Shown here in pieces: positions 55,587-64,000 of a stretch of 64,000 nucleotides of DNA. The stretch covers positions 186,001-250,000 of the forward strand of contig NZ_JAESWB010000181.1 in NCBI RefSeq assembly GCF_016765675.1. Reading direction: 5' to 3'. A program made the translations under genes and the position numbers. Source of the stretch: Neobacillus paridis. GTDB lineage: Bacteria > Bacillota > Bacilli > Bacillales > Cytobacillaceae. The first letter of the stretch is position 1. Each line of letters begins with the position of its first letter. The notes under the pieces are model-generated. The model did no database searches, had not been told where the DNA came from, and saw nothing but the letters and a program-made list of their open reading frames with translations.

Positions 55587-57367
55587 ATGAAAGGTATTCT
55601 ACAAAATCGTAGTCTAGCATTTTTAATCATCATTCTTTTGGCAATATTACCAGTATTAAGCGGCTTTACCAAAGACAGTCCAAAATCAACGAAAACATCT
55701 GGTGAAAAAGCTTCTCTAGTTCTTAAAAATGGGATTGTCTATACAATGGAAAAAAGCCAGCCAACAGCTCAGGCAATTGCTGCAAAGAACGGCAAAATCA
55801 TTTATGTGGGCAGTACAAAGGTGTCCAAAAATATGTGGATAAAAACACCAAGGTTATTGATTTAAAGGGAAAGATGGTTGCTCCGGGATTTATGGATGGC
55901 CATACGCATATAGAGTCACTTTGGGTTACAAAGCTTTTTCAAGTAGATCTTACCACTTTGAAAAGTAAGCAAGAATACATTAAGGCTGTATCCGATTTCA
56001 GAAAGAACCATCCTCATGATAAGATCATTTTAGGTAACGGCTGGCAAAATGGCCCATTTAAACTAGCGGATGGGACGAATCCAGGGCCACAAAAAGAGGA
56101 TCTTGATGCAGTGGTTTCCGATATACCAGTCATTCTCTATTCGATTGATCAACATTCTGTGTGGGTAAACTCTAAGGCACTTGAAATGGCCGGAATTACG
56201 AAGAATACCAAGGCGCCTAAAGGCGGAATGATTGAACACAATGCCGATGGCTCTCCACGGGGTGTTTTACGGGAAGGTGCCACGAATTTGGTCAATAAAG
56301 TCAGTGATTTGTTTAAGTTAACTAAAGAACAATATAAACAAGCCATTTTGAAATATCAAGAGGAAATGCACAGCTATGGGATGACTGGCGTTATGACCTT
56401 TCAATTAAAGGGTGTCCCGGTTATTGATGCAATCGGTGAATTGGAAAAGGAAGGAAAGTTGACGATGCGTGTCTCCGGCGCCTATTTTGTCGACCCGGGG
56501 GACAATCCTAAAGAAGTGGTTAAAACGATAAAAGCTGCTAAACAAAAATATCATTCTGATTGGCTGCAAGTACACACGGCTAAACTATTTGCCGATGGGG
56601 TAACCGAAGGAAAGACCGCTCTATTCCTTGAACCATATACAAAAAATGCAGGAATGGGTCCAAACTTTCGTGGCGATTCAGTTTGGAAAGTGGATGAATT
56701 CAACAAAATGGTTGCGGCTATGGACAAAGCTGGGATACAGGTTCATATCCATGCGATTGGTGATGGTGCTGTCAACATGAGCCTCAACGCAATTGAAAAA
56801 GCTGCCAAAGCCAATGGCGTACGGGATTCTCGTCATACGATCACACATATTTCGGCAATCTCAGATAAGGATATTCCTAGAATGAAGGCCTTAAAGGTCA
56901 TTGCATCATTACAGCCATTCTGGTTTTATAAAGACCAATATTATGAGTTGGAAAAATCTATGGTTGGTGAAAAACGAGCTTTGGCATTTTACCCGGCAAG
57001 GAAGATGTGGGATAAAGGAGTAACGATTGCCGGCTCCAGCGACTACCCACCGACTCCTGACTACCGCCCGCTTAATTCGATCGAGACAGGAGTCACCAGA
57101 AACAGCCCATATCCGGGTGAGCAAGATAAGAATATGGTTCGTAATGCTTCGCAGGCGCTTACCGTTCGGGAAATGCTTCAGGCAGTGACCAAAAATGTTG
57201 CCTACCAAATATTCCGTGAAAAGGATCTGGGAACATTGAAAGTAGGCAAGAAAGCCGACATGGTCGTGCTTGATCGGGATATTACTAAAATCAAGCCTAA
57301 GAACATCTCCGAGACATCTGTAGATTACACTATCGTTGGTGGAAAAATTGTCTTTAAAAGAAAATAA
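55587..57367 (+). pseudogene. Secreted amidohydrolase (Amidohydro_3 type), frameshifted near 55818
   Basis: The first 92 codons (signal peptide, ASLVLKNGIVYTMEKSQPTAQAIAAKNGKIIYVGSTK) and the remaining 510 codons (VIDLKGKMVAPGFMDGHTHIE to the end) lie in two frames. One A missing in the AAAG run at about 55817-55820 would explain it: restored, the text reads GSTKGVQKYVDKNTKVIDLKG. The body has metal motif HTHIE, HIHAIGDGAVNMSL, THIS and SSDYPPTPDY, as in YtcJ-like secreted amidohydrolases of about 590 residues. Substrate unknown. Start ATG at 55587 has AAGGGGGC upstream. Confidence 0.8.
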
Positions 57368-57450
57368 TTAACGAAGCCTAATATCATTCTGTAGAAGATC
57401 AATATTATTCCAGATCCAGAAAAATAAACAGGTCAATTAACTTTACAAAA

Positions 57451-57582
57451 GGGGCTGTCCGAAAAGTGGTTTTTCAGCCCCAAAATTAAAAATAGAAAAA
57501 CCCAAGAATGTTGATAATATCAGCATTCTTGGGTTTTTATTTTCGGTGTTTTTTACTCAAAAATGGACTTTCGGACAGCCCC
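57451..57582. repeat. Nested-hairpin element, MITE-like or composite terminator
   Basis: Ends are 15-16-bp inverted repeats: GGGGCTGTCCGAAAAG (57451) and CTTTCGGACAGCCCC (ending 57582). Inside is a second perfect stem, AAAAACCCAAGAATG/CATTCTTGGGTTTTT (about 57496-57538), and the left arm alone forms GGGGCTG/CAGCCCC. Lies between the inserted amidohydrolase and walJ. No coding capacity. Confidence 0.6.
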
Positions 57583-57661
57583 TTCACTTTACTTTAAATT
57601 AATCAATCTTTTGTCAAATACCTTTATTAAACAATTACGATGGCATTCTCATTTTTCGATT

Positions 57662-58456
57662 CTATACTGCCGTTAAAATGGTCGGGGTCTTCGGGTCTGT
57701 ATCATAAAGCCCAAATTGTTCGCCTACAATGATCCCGCGGCTTTCTAATGTTTGGGTCACCGACATTCTTGCCAAATCCTTCATATTATTATCCATGCTT
57801 AAGTGGGCAAGATACACTTTTTTTGTCCGGTCGCCAATGACCTCACTCATCGCAAGTGCCGCGTCTTCATTGGAGACGTGTCCGACATCACTTAAAATTC
57901 TTCGTTTAAGATTCCACGGATAGCGGCCCATCCTGAGCATTTGCACATCATGATTCGATTCAAACACATACACATCGGCATTTGAGATGATTCCTTTCAT
58001 TCGGTCGCTGACATATCCGGTATCAGTAATTAACACCAGTTTTTTTCCGGAATGATGGAAGATATAAAACATTGGCTCTGCAGCATCGTGCGAAACACCA
58101 AATGATTCAATCTCAATCGAACCAAAACTTTTTACCGATTCCATGTTAAACACAAACTTCTGCTCGGTTGGAATGACGCCGACTGCGTGTTCCATGGCCT
58201 GCCATGTCTTTTCATTGGCATAGACCGGTAATTTATATTTGCGTGCCAAGACGCCGATTCCTTTTATATGGTCACTATGTTCATGGGTGACAAAAATCGC
58301 AGAAAGCTTGCTGGGATCACGGTCAATTTGTTGAAAAAGAGCATCCATCTGCTTTCCGCTAAAACCCGCATCTACCAAAAAGGAATGTTCGTCTGACTCG
58401 ACGTAAAGGGCGTTGCCCGTACTGCCGCTGGCCAGGATGCTGTAACGTAAAGACAT
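57662..58456 (-). CDS. walJ: WalJ (YycJ) metallo-beta-lactamase-fold exonuclease
   Basis: 264 residues. Metal motif THEHSDH (57-63; H58, H60, D62, H63), [14 protein letters not shown] near 140, and [10 protein letters not shown]. YycJ-type proteins are predicted 5'-3' DNA exonucleases tied to replication/repair and cell division. Last gene of the wal operon, 6 bases after yycI. Confidence 0.93.
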   Translation of the reverse strand: MSLRYSILASGSTGNALYVESDEHSFLVDAGFSGKQMDALFQQIDRDPSKLSAIFVTHEHSDHIKGIGVLARKYKLPVYANEKTWQAMEHAVGVIPTEQKFVFNMESVKSFGSIEIESFGVSHDAAEPMFYIFHHSGKKLVLITDTGYVSDRMKGIISNADVYVFESNHDVQMLRMGRYPWNLKRRILSDVGHVSNEDAALAMSEVIGDRTKKVYLAHLSMDNNMKDLARMSVTQTLESRGIIVGEQFGLYDTDPKTPTILTAV

Positions 58457-58462
58457 GCTAAC

Positions 58463-59263
58463 TCACTCCACACTCATTTTTTCATCACTATTAAAATCAA
58501 TAATCTGACCTTCGAAGGCATTGACAAACAAACTTTCCTTGCCATTTACCTCAAAGCGCCAGGTTGGGGCCAAAACTTGGGATGCTGCTAACTGAATGAG
58601 TGTCGAATAACCAAGCTCAACCTTGGTAATTTTACTTTTCGGCTTCAGGAGTCCCTTTTGATGCAGCGTTTCAATTACCTTTAATGGAGAAAGAATTTCC
58701 TCCTTCTTAGCTGCCATACCTTCTATTCCTTCCAAATAACTTTGTTGATAGGCAACAACCTGATTCTTCACATTAAACTTAAAAGAAATCATCCCATTAA
58801 TATTATGATATAATGGGAGGTTGTCATATTGTTGAAAATAGGTAATCGTCTGCTGCTTATCATTTTTTTCCCAAAATTGATATTGATCGCCATATAACAC
58901 GTGACCCTTCAAAAAAGCCGTCAGTTCCGCAGGTTCAAACTTTGAACTTAATTGCAGCGGTTTTTCCAAATTTGCAATTAAAACAGTACTCGGTTCCTTT
59001 GAAGCAATCCTTTGTCCTGTTAATTTCTTCGTATCCTCTGCGGTAAAAACTTTAGGTGTCGCACCTAAATATTTCGCTTTAATTAATGTTTTTGGCAGCT
59101 CGCCAAAGGTAATTTCGTCCGCCTTCAATTTTTCTTCAAACGAAGCATCGCTCATAATCTCATATTTATTGGCATCACGGATTTTCAGGAATTGATATAA
59201 AAGGTAGACATCCAGGACCAAAAACGTAATGATAAAAATGGTTTTAATTTTACTCCAATCCAT
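58463..59263 (-). CDS. yycI: WalI (YycI), regulator of WalK
   Basis: 266 residues from the ATG at 59263 (MDWSKIKTIFIITFLVLDVYLLYQF: N-terminal membrane anchor), extracellular part about 30-266. Works with YycH to modulate WalK. Purine-rich GGGGGGGACCGGG upstream. Start overlaps the yycH stop by 14 bases. Confidence 0.93.
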   Translation of the reverse strand: MDWSKIKTIFIITFLVLDVYLLYQFLKIRDANKYEIMSDASFEEKLKADEITFGELPKTLIKAKYLGATPKVFTAEDTKKLTGQRIASKEPSTVLIANLEKPLQLSSKFEPAELTAFLKGHVLYGDQYQFWEKNDKQQTITYFQQYDNLPLYHNINGMISFKFNVKNQVVAYQQSYLEGIEGMAAKKEEILSPLKVIETLHQKGLLKPKSKITKVELGYSTLIQLAASQVLAPTWRFEVNGKESLFVNAFEGQIIDFNSDEKMSVE

Positions 59264-60572
59264 GTCCCGGTCCCCCCCCATCTTTCGTTGTAATCATTTC
59301 CCATTGATTATCGTAGCGATAGTACCAGGCGGGCTTTAAGAGGATCAGCTTACTCCCCTCCGGATCCTTTTCCATGTGATAACCTAATACGATTTGTTCA
59401 AGAAGCTCCGGTTTATAGTTTGGCCTATCTTTTACCATTTCCAGCGCTTCATATCCTGACGAACTGATAACGCTTTTGGCCTCTGTTGTTAATTGCAGCT
59501 CCAAGGAAATGTTCGGACGAATATATTTATTAAGTTCATTTCGGCCCCACACCTCGGTGATTTCCGAAAGTCCTACATCATTGAATACTGGCAAGCCATC
59601 CTTGCTATACAATCGAAAGGTAACCATTCGCTTATATTCATCCTTGGCAGCATAGCGGAATTGATCAGTCCACCCGCCGTGTTCATTGACAAAATCAATG
59701 CTGCGCTTCACCAAATCATAAGCATTTTCCGTATAATTATCCTCTGCTGTTGGATTTACATAAGACAACATGTTTTTATCATTTATAATCGTCAATTTAC
59801 TTGAGTCATTTGTATACTCTTCCCCGTTGGTTAGTATACTTTTTTTGACAAAACTTGGGTCACTAAAGAGCGCTTCCTTAAATTCCTCAGAATCAAGGGT
59901 TTTCGGCACATACTTGTACATAATCATTTTTGTTTCATTCTTAGGAAGAAAAATCGTCCGTGTATTTGTCGGATTATAAGCAAAATAGACAGGATACTCA
60001 TCACCATTTTTAAAAAAGCTGCGATAAAAAGCATTAAGATTAGCCAGTGAAATATTACTAATGTAAACATCGCGATTTTTCGAGGAAACAAAATAGACAA
60101 TCCCGTTTTCTTTTTCGGAATGTTCCACATTAATCACAATTCGATCAAAGTTAAACGATGGGACTTTCCTTTGTTTGATGTTTAGGACACTTCGATATAA
60201 TTCAATTGGTACTTCATCGGGAAAAATGATTTCAGCATTACCGCTGCCATGGACCAACTGATTAAAATTATTCACCTTGTCTGTATAATTTTTTAAATCG
60301 AAAAAAGTCCATTTGCTTAATTCCTTGATGACTTTTTCCAATTCTCCATCATTATACGTGCCATAATGCTTGCCATTAATATGAAACATTGCTAGGTCGG
60401 GACGGATAATTTTCTTGACTTCCTGTTTTTTACTCAAGGTTACTTCATTGACATAATTACGGCTTTTCATTGTTTCGTAATCAGGCTGATATGTCCAAAG
60501 ATTCCAGGTTAATAAAATACTGACCAAGACTAAGATTGTCAGAATAACCGATTTGATTGTTTCGTATCTCAT
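59250..60572 (-). CDS. yycH: WalH (YycH), regulator of WalK
   Basis: 440 residues from the ATG at 60572; N-terminal membrane helix (KSVILTILVLVSILLTWNLW, about 5-24) followed by a large extracellular region. With YycI it contacts the transmembrane helices of WalK and tunes its activity. Overlaps the walK stop by 4 bases. Confidence 0.93.
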   Translation of the reverse strand: MRYETIKSVILTILVLVSILLTWNLWTYQPDYETMKSRNYVNEVTLSKKQEVKKIIRPDLAMFHINGKHYGTYNDGELEKVIKELSKWTFFDLKNYTDKVNNFNQLVHGSGNAEIIFPDEVPIELYRSVLNIKQRKVPSFNFDRIVINVEHSEKENGIVYFVSSKNRDVYISNISLANLNAFYRSFFKNGDEYPVYFAYNPTNTRTIFLPKNETKMIMYKYVPKTLDSEEFKEALFSDPSFVKKSILTNGEEYTNDSSKLTIINDKNMLSYVNPTAEDNYTENAYDLVKRSIDFVNEHGGWTDQFRYAAKDEYKRMVTFRLYSKDGLPVFNDVGLSEITEVWGRNELNKYIRPNISLELQLTTEAKSVISSSGYEALEMVKDRPNYKPELLEQIVLGYHMEKDPEGSKLILLKPAWYYRYDNQWEMITTKDGGGPGHGLE

Positions 60573-62395
60573 GACCATTCATCCTCTTCAGTACTCTCAT
60601 ACGGCAGCGAAAAAGCAATGGTTGTTCCTTTCCCTTCTCTGCTTTTTGCCCAAATTTTGCCGCCATGAACCTTTATGATTTCCTTGGCAATGGCTAGTCC
60701 AAGTCCTGTACCGCCCAATTTACGGGTTCTAGCTTTATCGACGCGATAAAACCGATCAAATATTTTTCCAAGACTCTCTTTTGGAATGCCAACACCTTCA
60801 TCTGTCACACTAACAATGATATTGTCGCCTTTTTCTTTGATCGCGAAGGTGATCTGTCCGCCTTCTGGTGAATACTTTAAGGCATTTGAGATAATGTTGT
60901 AGAGCACCTGTGTCATCTTATCTTCATCCACTTCCACAAAGATGGCATGGTTCGGCAGCATCCGTTTAAAGGTGACATTTTGCTGCTTAGACATTTCGAA
61001 CCGGTCAATAATACGGTCATAGAAAACGACAAAATTGACCCATTCCTTATTGAGTTTATAGTCGATACTATCCATTTTCGATAGCTGCAACAGATCATTG
61101 ACAAGACGGATCATTCTTTCCGTTTCGGTTCGTGTCACCTCTATAAACCCCGGAGCAATTTCCTTATCGCTCCAGGCGCCATCAGCCAATGCTTCCAAGT
61201 AGCTGCGCATCGTCGTCAACGGTGTCCTTAACTCATGTGAAACATTGGCGACGAATTCTCTTCGTTCAGCATCAATTTTCTCCTGTTCGGTAATATCGTG
61301 GAGGACAGCAATTAATCCATTGACAAAACCGGTTTCTTTTTGAATCACAGAAAAATTGGCCCGAAGAATATATGGTCCATTTTTTGTACTATAATCCAAA
61401 ATTAAGGAATCCTTTTCTTCTAGTAGATCCTCAAACGTATTGGTGCCTTCCAAGCCTAGAACGGAGACAATCGGCTGGGAAAGAACTGTTTCACGTGAAA
61501 CATCCAGCATTTCGGTAGCAGGATCATTTATCAAGATCACACGGCCTTTCCGATCCGTGGCAATCACGCCATCCGTCATGAACGACAAGACCGATGACAG
61601 CTTTCTTCGTTCCCCCTCTGTCATCGCTTGGGCTTCCTGCAGTTTTTTGGTTAAATGATTAAAGGTTGTCGCAAGCGTGCCAATTTCATCGTTACCGTAC
61701 ACTCTAACCTTCCGGGAAAAGTTCCCCTTCGCCATTGCCAACGCCTGTTTCTTCATATCAGCGATAGGCTTTGCCACTGTTTGAGCCAGCAAAACTCCGA
61801 GCACTGCGGTAATTGATAAAGCAATTGCCGTCCCTTTGGCAAAAATACTATTTATCGTCTTCATTTGGGTAAAAACACTTTCTATTTTTGCCACTAAATA
61901 AATGGCGCCAAGAACTTTATTGCCGGACTTGATGGGGGTGGAGAGAACCCAAATCCGATGACCAGTCTGGGGATCAATTTGAATCACACTTTGGTCCTCT
62001 TCCAACACCATTGATTGTTTAATTCGCAGTTCTGTCGTTCGCTGCCCGACAACTCCTTGATTATTAGTCTCAGATGTCCCCAAAATTTTCAGCGACCGGC
62101 CTTCAATTACCTGCACTTCTGAAATATCCACTGCTTTAAAATCACGAAGAATTTTGCCGATACTATCTTCAAGTGTCGGATCTTCAGGTGTTCTTTCTTT
62201 TTCCATTTCCTCACGAATATTATAAGCAAGCAAATTTACCCGTTCTTTAATCGATGTTTGAAAATTGGTCCTGAGGGTTGTCTCAAGCTGTTTGACAAAA
62301 TAAACACCGATTACTTGCATTGCTACTAAAATAAGGAGGACATAGATGATCACAATTTTAACATGTATAGAGCGAAAGAAACCAACCTTTTTCAC
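60569..62395 (-). CDS. walK: Sensor histidine kinase WalK
   Basis: 608 residues: two membrane helices (about 8-30 and 184-204) flanking an extracellular PAS-like domain, HAMP (about 205-257), PAS (about 265-365), HisKA with H387 (NVSHELRTPLT), and HATPase with NALKYSPEGG and DEGVGIP/GGTGLGLAI. Essential regulator of cell-wall metabolism; phosphorylates WalR. GTG start at 62395, 6 bases after walR. Confidence 0.97.
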   Translation of the reverse strand: MKKVGFFRSIHVKIVIIYVLLILVAMQVIGVYFVKQLETTLRTNFQTSIKERVNLLAYNIREEMEKERTPEDPTLEDSIGKILRDFKAVDISEVQVIEGRSLKILGTSETNNQGVVGQRTTELRIKQSMVLEEDQSVIQIDPQTGHRIWVLSTPIKSGNKVLGAIYLVAKIESVFTQMKTINSIFAKGTAIALSITAVLGVLLAQTVAKPIADMKKQALAMAKGNFSRKVRVYGNDEIGTLATTFNHLTKKLQEAQAMTEGERRKLSSVLSFMTDGVIATDRKGRVILINDPATEMLDVSRETVLSQPIVSVLGLEGTNTFEDLLEEKDSLILDYSTKNGPYILRANFSVIQKETGFVNGLIAVLHDITEQEKIDAERREFVANVSHELRTPLTTMRSYLEALADGAWSDKEIAPGFIEVTRTETERMIRLVNDLLQLSKMDSIDYKLNKEWVNFVVFYDRIIDRFEMSKQQNVTFKRMLPNHAIFVEVDEDKMTQVLYNIISNALKYSPEGGQITFAIKEKGDNIIVSVTDEGVGIPKESLGKIFDRFYRVDKARTRKLGGTGLGLAIAKEIIKVHGGKIWAKSREGKGTTIAFSLPYESTEEDEWS

Positions 62396-62401
62396 AAGTC
62401 A

Positions 62402-63112
62402 TTACTCCTGTTCGGGATTCCGTAAATAATATCCCACCCCGCGTCTAGTGACAATCCATGCTGGGTGGCTTGGGTTATCTTCGATTTTTTCACGGAGACG
62501 CCTTACTGTAACATCAACGGTTCGAACGTCACCGTAATAATCATAGCCCCAAACGGTTTGCAGCAAATGCTCCCTAGTCATGACTTGACCAATATGCTGC
62601 GCCAGATAGTAAAGCAATTCAAACTCCCGGTGCGTTAATTCAATTGTTTCCCCGCGTTTGGATACAATATAGGCATCCGGATGGATCACAAGCGTGCCAA
62701 TTGAAACTTCATTCGTATCATTTTCTGTCTCGGATTGAGAAATCACTTGCTGATGGCGGCGCAGGTTTGCTTTTACCCGGGCAATCAGTTCTCTTGTGCC
62801 AAATGGCTTTGTCACATAGTCGTCAGCACCTAGTTCAAGCCCCAAAACTTTATCAATTTCTGAATCCTTGGCCGTCAACATAATAATTGGCATTTCATAA
62901 TTTTTCCTTATTTCCCTGCATACTTCCATACCATCTTTGCCAGGAAGCATAATATCGAGAAGGATGAGGTCAGGTTGTACTTCTTCTACTAAATTAAGTG
63001 CCTCATTGCCGTCATATGCACAATAAACGAGATACCCTTCTTTTCTCAGATTAAACTGGAGGATATCTGCAATTGGCTTTTCATCATCAACTATGAGAAT
63101 CTTCTTTTCCAT
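62402..63112 (-). CDS. walR: Response regulator WalR
   Basis: 236 residues from the ATG at 63112 (AGGAG 7 bases upstream). Receiver with D53 (LLDIMLP) and K about 102, then OmpR-type winged helix ([66 protein letters not shown]). Controls autolysins and wall synthesis genes. First gene of walRK-yycHIJ. Confidence 0.97.
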   Translation of the reverse strand: MEKKILIVDDEKPIADILQFNLRKEGYLVYCAYDGNEALNLVEEVQPDLILLDIMLPGKDGMEVCREIRKNYEMPIIMLTAKDSEIDKVLGLELGADDYVTKPFGTRELIARVKANLRRHQQVISQSETENDTNEVSIGTLVIHPDAYIVSKRGETIELTHREFELLYYLAQHIGQVMTREHLLQTVWGYDYYGDVRTVDVTVRRLREKIEDNPSHPAWIVTRRGVGYYLRNPEQE

Positions 63113-63351
63113 ACCGTTACTCCTCTCCATAATGTGAAACTCTAATCTATCTTACATATTGCGAAAAGTCATAACTATTCTATTTTACTTTACCATTATT
63201 TTCGCCTAAATTCATCAATTAGAAGTATTTAACAACGAAAAGTGAAGTACCTAGCTGATTTTCTCTGACGTCAGATTAAAATGAAAAAGCCTCCGGCATT
63301 ATGAGCCAGAGACATTGATTGCGCCCGCATTAGCGTGGAATCTCTCTAATT
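63113..63351. other. Gap between the M23 gene and walR
   Basis: Presumed walR promoter region. An imperfect hairpin-rich segment (63283-63345, AAAGCCTCCGGC...) may end the M23 gene transcript; no confident terminator or -10/-35 pair was assigned. Confidence 0.4.
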
Positions 63352-64000
63352 TTATCTGTTTATATATTTCAAAGGGTTGACTAGGCCACCGTTTTTATAT
63401 ACTTCAAAATGTAAATGGACACCTGTGGAATTTCCCGTGGAACCCATAATACCGATTGCCATCCCTTTGGAAACGGCTTGCCCAGCTTTTACCTTAAGCG
63501 ACGACATATGGCCATATAATGTGCGAAATCCATTCCGATGATCGATGATGATTCGATTTCCATAGCCGCTTCCCCAACCAGCAGCCACCACTACACCATT
63601 ATCGGCTGCTTTAATGGTTCTGTCACTTGGCCTTGCAATGTCAATTCCTTTATGCAATTTACCCCAGCGATACCCCATTTGACTGGAAATATAGCCGCCA
63701 ACTGTCGGCCAGGCAAAGTCTCCTTCACCTCGGGAAGGAATAACCTTCGTTCCCTTGACAACAACACGGTTTACCGGCTGCTTAAGAGTTTGTTGGCTAA
63801 CTTTTTCCTTATAGGTTTCGGTGCCGTTTTGTTCGGTAATATTATAGATTACCGATTGCAGCCCATCCTTGCCTTCTTGGGTTATTTTTGTATGCCCTTT
63901 GGTTAAACTTGAGTTTTCAACCGTTTTGGTAGCAAACGGAATGGTTTCTTTTTTCTTTGTTTCCTTTTCCACGATTACCTCCAATAATGGGGTAAGTGTG
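63352..64000 (-). CDS. G5-domain M23 cell-wall endopeptidase, 5' end outside the window
   Basis: The visible 215 C-terminal residues read on without a stop to the window edge. A G5 domain (about 63760-63990; EKETKKKETIPFATKTVENS, GKDGLQSVIYNITEQNG) is followed by a peptidase M23 domain with zinc ligands H (LHKGIDIARP), HxH (VHLHFEV) and GHMSSL. Cleaves peptidoglycan cross-links outside the cell. M23/G5 proteins often lie upstream of walRK in Bacillaceae. Confidence 0.9.
   Translation of the reverse strand, partial: TLTPLLEVIVEKETKKKETIPFATKTVENSSLTKGHTKITQEGKDGLQSVIYNITEQNGTETYKEKVSQQTLKQPVNRVVVKGTKVIPSRGEGDFAWPTVGGYISSQMGYRWGKLHKGIDIARPSDRTIKAADNGVVVAAGWGSGYGNRIIIDHRNGFRTLYGHMSSLKVKAGQAVSKGMAIGIMGSTGNSTGVHLHFEVYKNGGLVNPLKYINR

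Overview
This window comes from a low-GC, endospore-forming member of the Bacillaceae (Bacillus sensu lato, Neobacillus-like). The evidence is the walR-walK-yycH-yycI-walJ / htrA / rlmH block, a CotD spore-coat protein, relatives of B. subtilis ywbF/ywbG/ywbH/ywbI and ywqA, and AGGAGG-type ribosome binding sites throughout. The rlmH/wal block places the right end near the replication origin. No rRNA, tRNA or CRISPR array was seen.

Layout. 1-5.6 kb: an agmatine deiminase operon on the minus strand (antiporter, agmatine deiminase, carbamate kinase, putrescine carbamoyltransferase cut by the window edge) with an RpiR-type regulator. 5.8-9.1 kb: a DUF2238 membrane protein and ahpCF with a PerR-type promoter. 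9.1-19 kb: MarR/SDR pair, a frameshifted sfsA, a lactate permease remnant, a YwbF-like MFS carrier, ung, brnQ, an orphan OppB/OppC-like permease pair, and several non-coding tandem arrays; three of these arrays share a 52-bp period. 19-33 kb: M20 amidohydrolase, mqo, an SRPBCC protein, a ywbI-ywbH-ywbG (CidR/CidA/CidB-like) set, a truncated APC permease, a secreted cadherin-like beta-sandwich protein, the SNF2 helicase YwqA and a group 1 P5C dehydrogenase. 33-43 kb: DCC protein, a broken DUF3238-like secreted protein, LysR plus CofE-like ligase, psiE/pstS with a Pho box beside an orphan PhoP-like regulator, cotD, and a PadR-DUF1048-ABC exporter operon. 43.3-51.6 kb: an island bounded by a perfect 28-bp direct repeat whose right copy is the 3' end of rlmH, the site used by SCC elements. 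51.6-64 kb: rlmH, a DnaA-box cluster, htrA, an inserted MarR/RpiR/amidohydrolase module, then walJ, yycI, yycH, walK, walR and an M23 endopeptidase cut by the window edge.

Two observations stand out. First, the rlmH-anchored island looks like one or two cassettes of the staphylococcal cassette chromosome type, without a ccr recombinase inside, carrying a creatinase-like M24 enzyme with its MFS carrier and LysR regulator, and a glycine-riboswitch-controlled amino acid permease with two nuclease-family proteins. Second, two RpiR paralogues about 50 kb apart (agmatine operon and secreted amidohydrolase) each sit beside an almost identical control region: the same double operator, a promoter with the same -35/-10 spacing and the same palindrome at the inferred start site. 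This suggests one shared regulon.

At least five genes are broken (sfsA, lactate permease, APC permease, DUF3238-like protein, amidohydrolase). Three of them look like one-base frameshifts that could also be sequencing errors.
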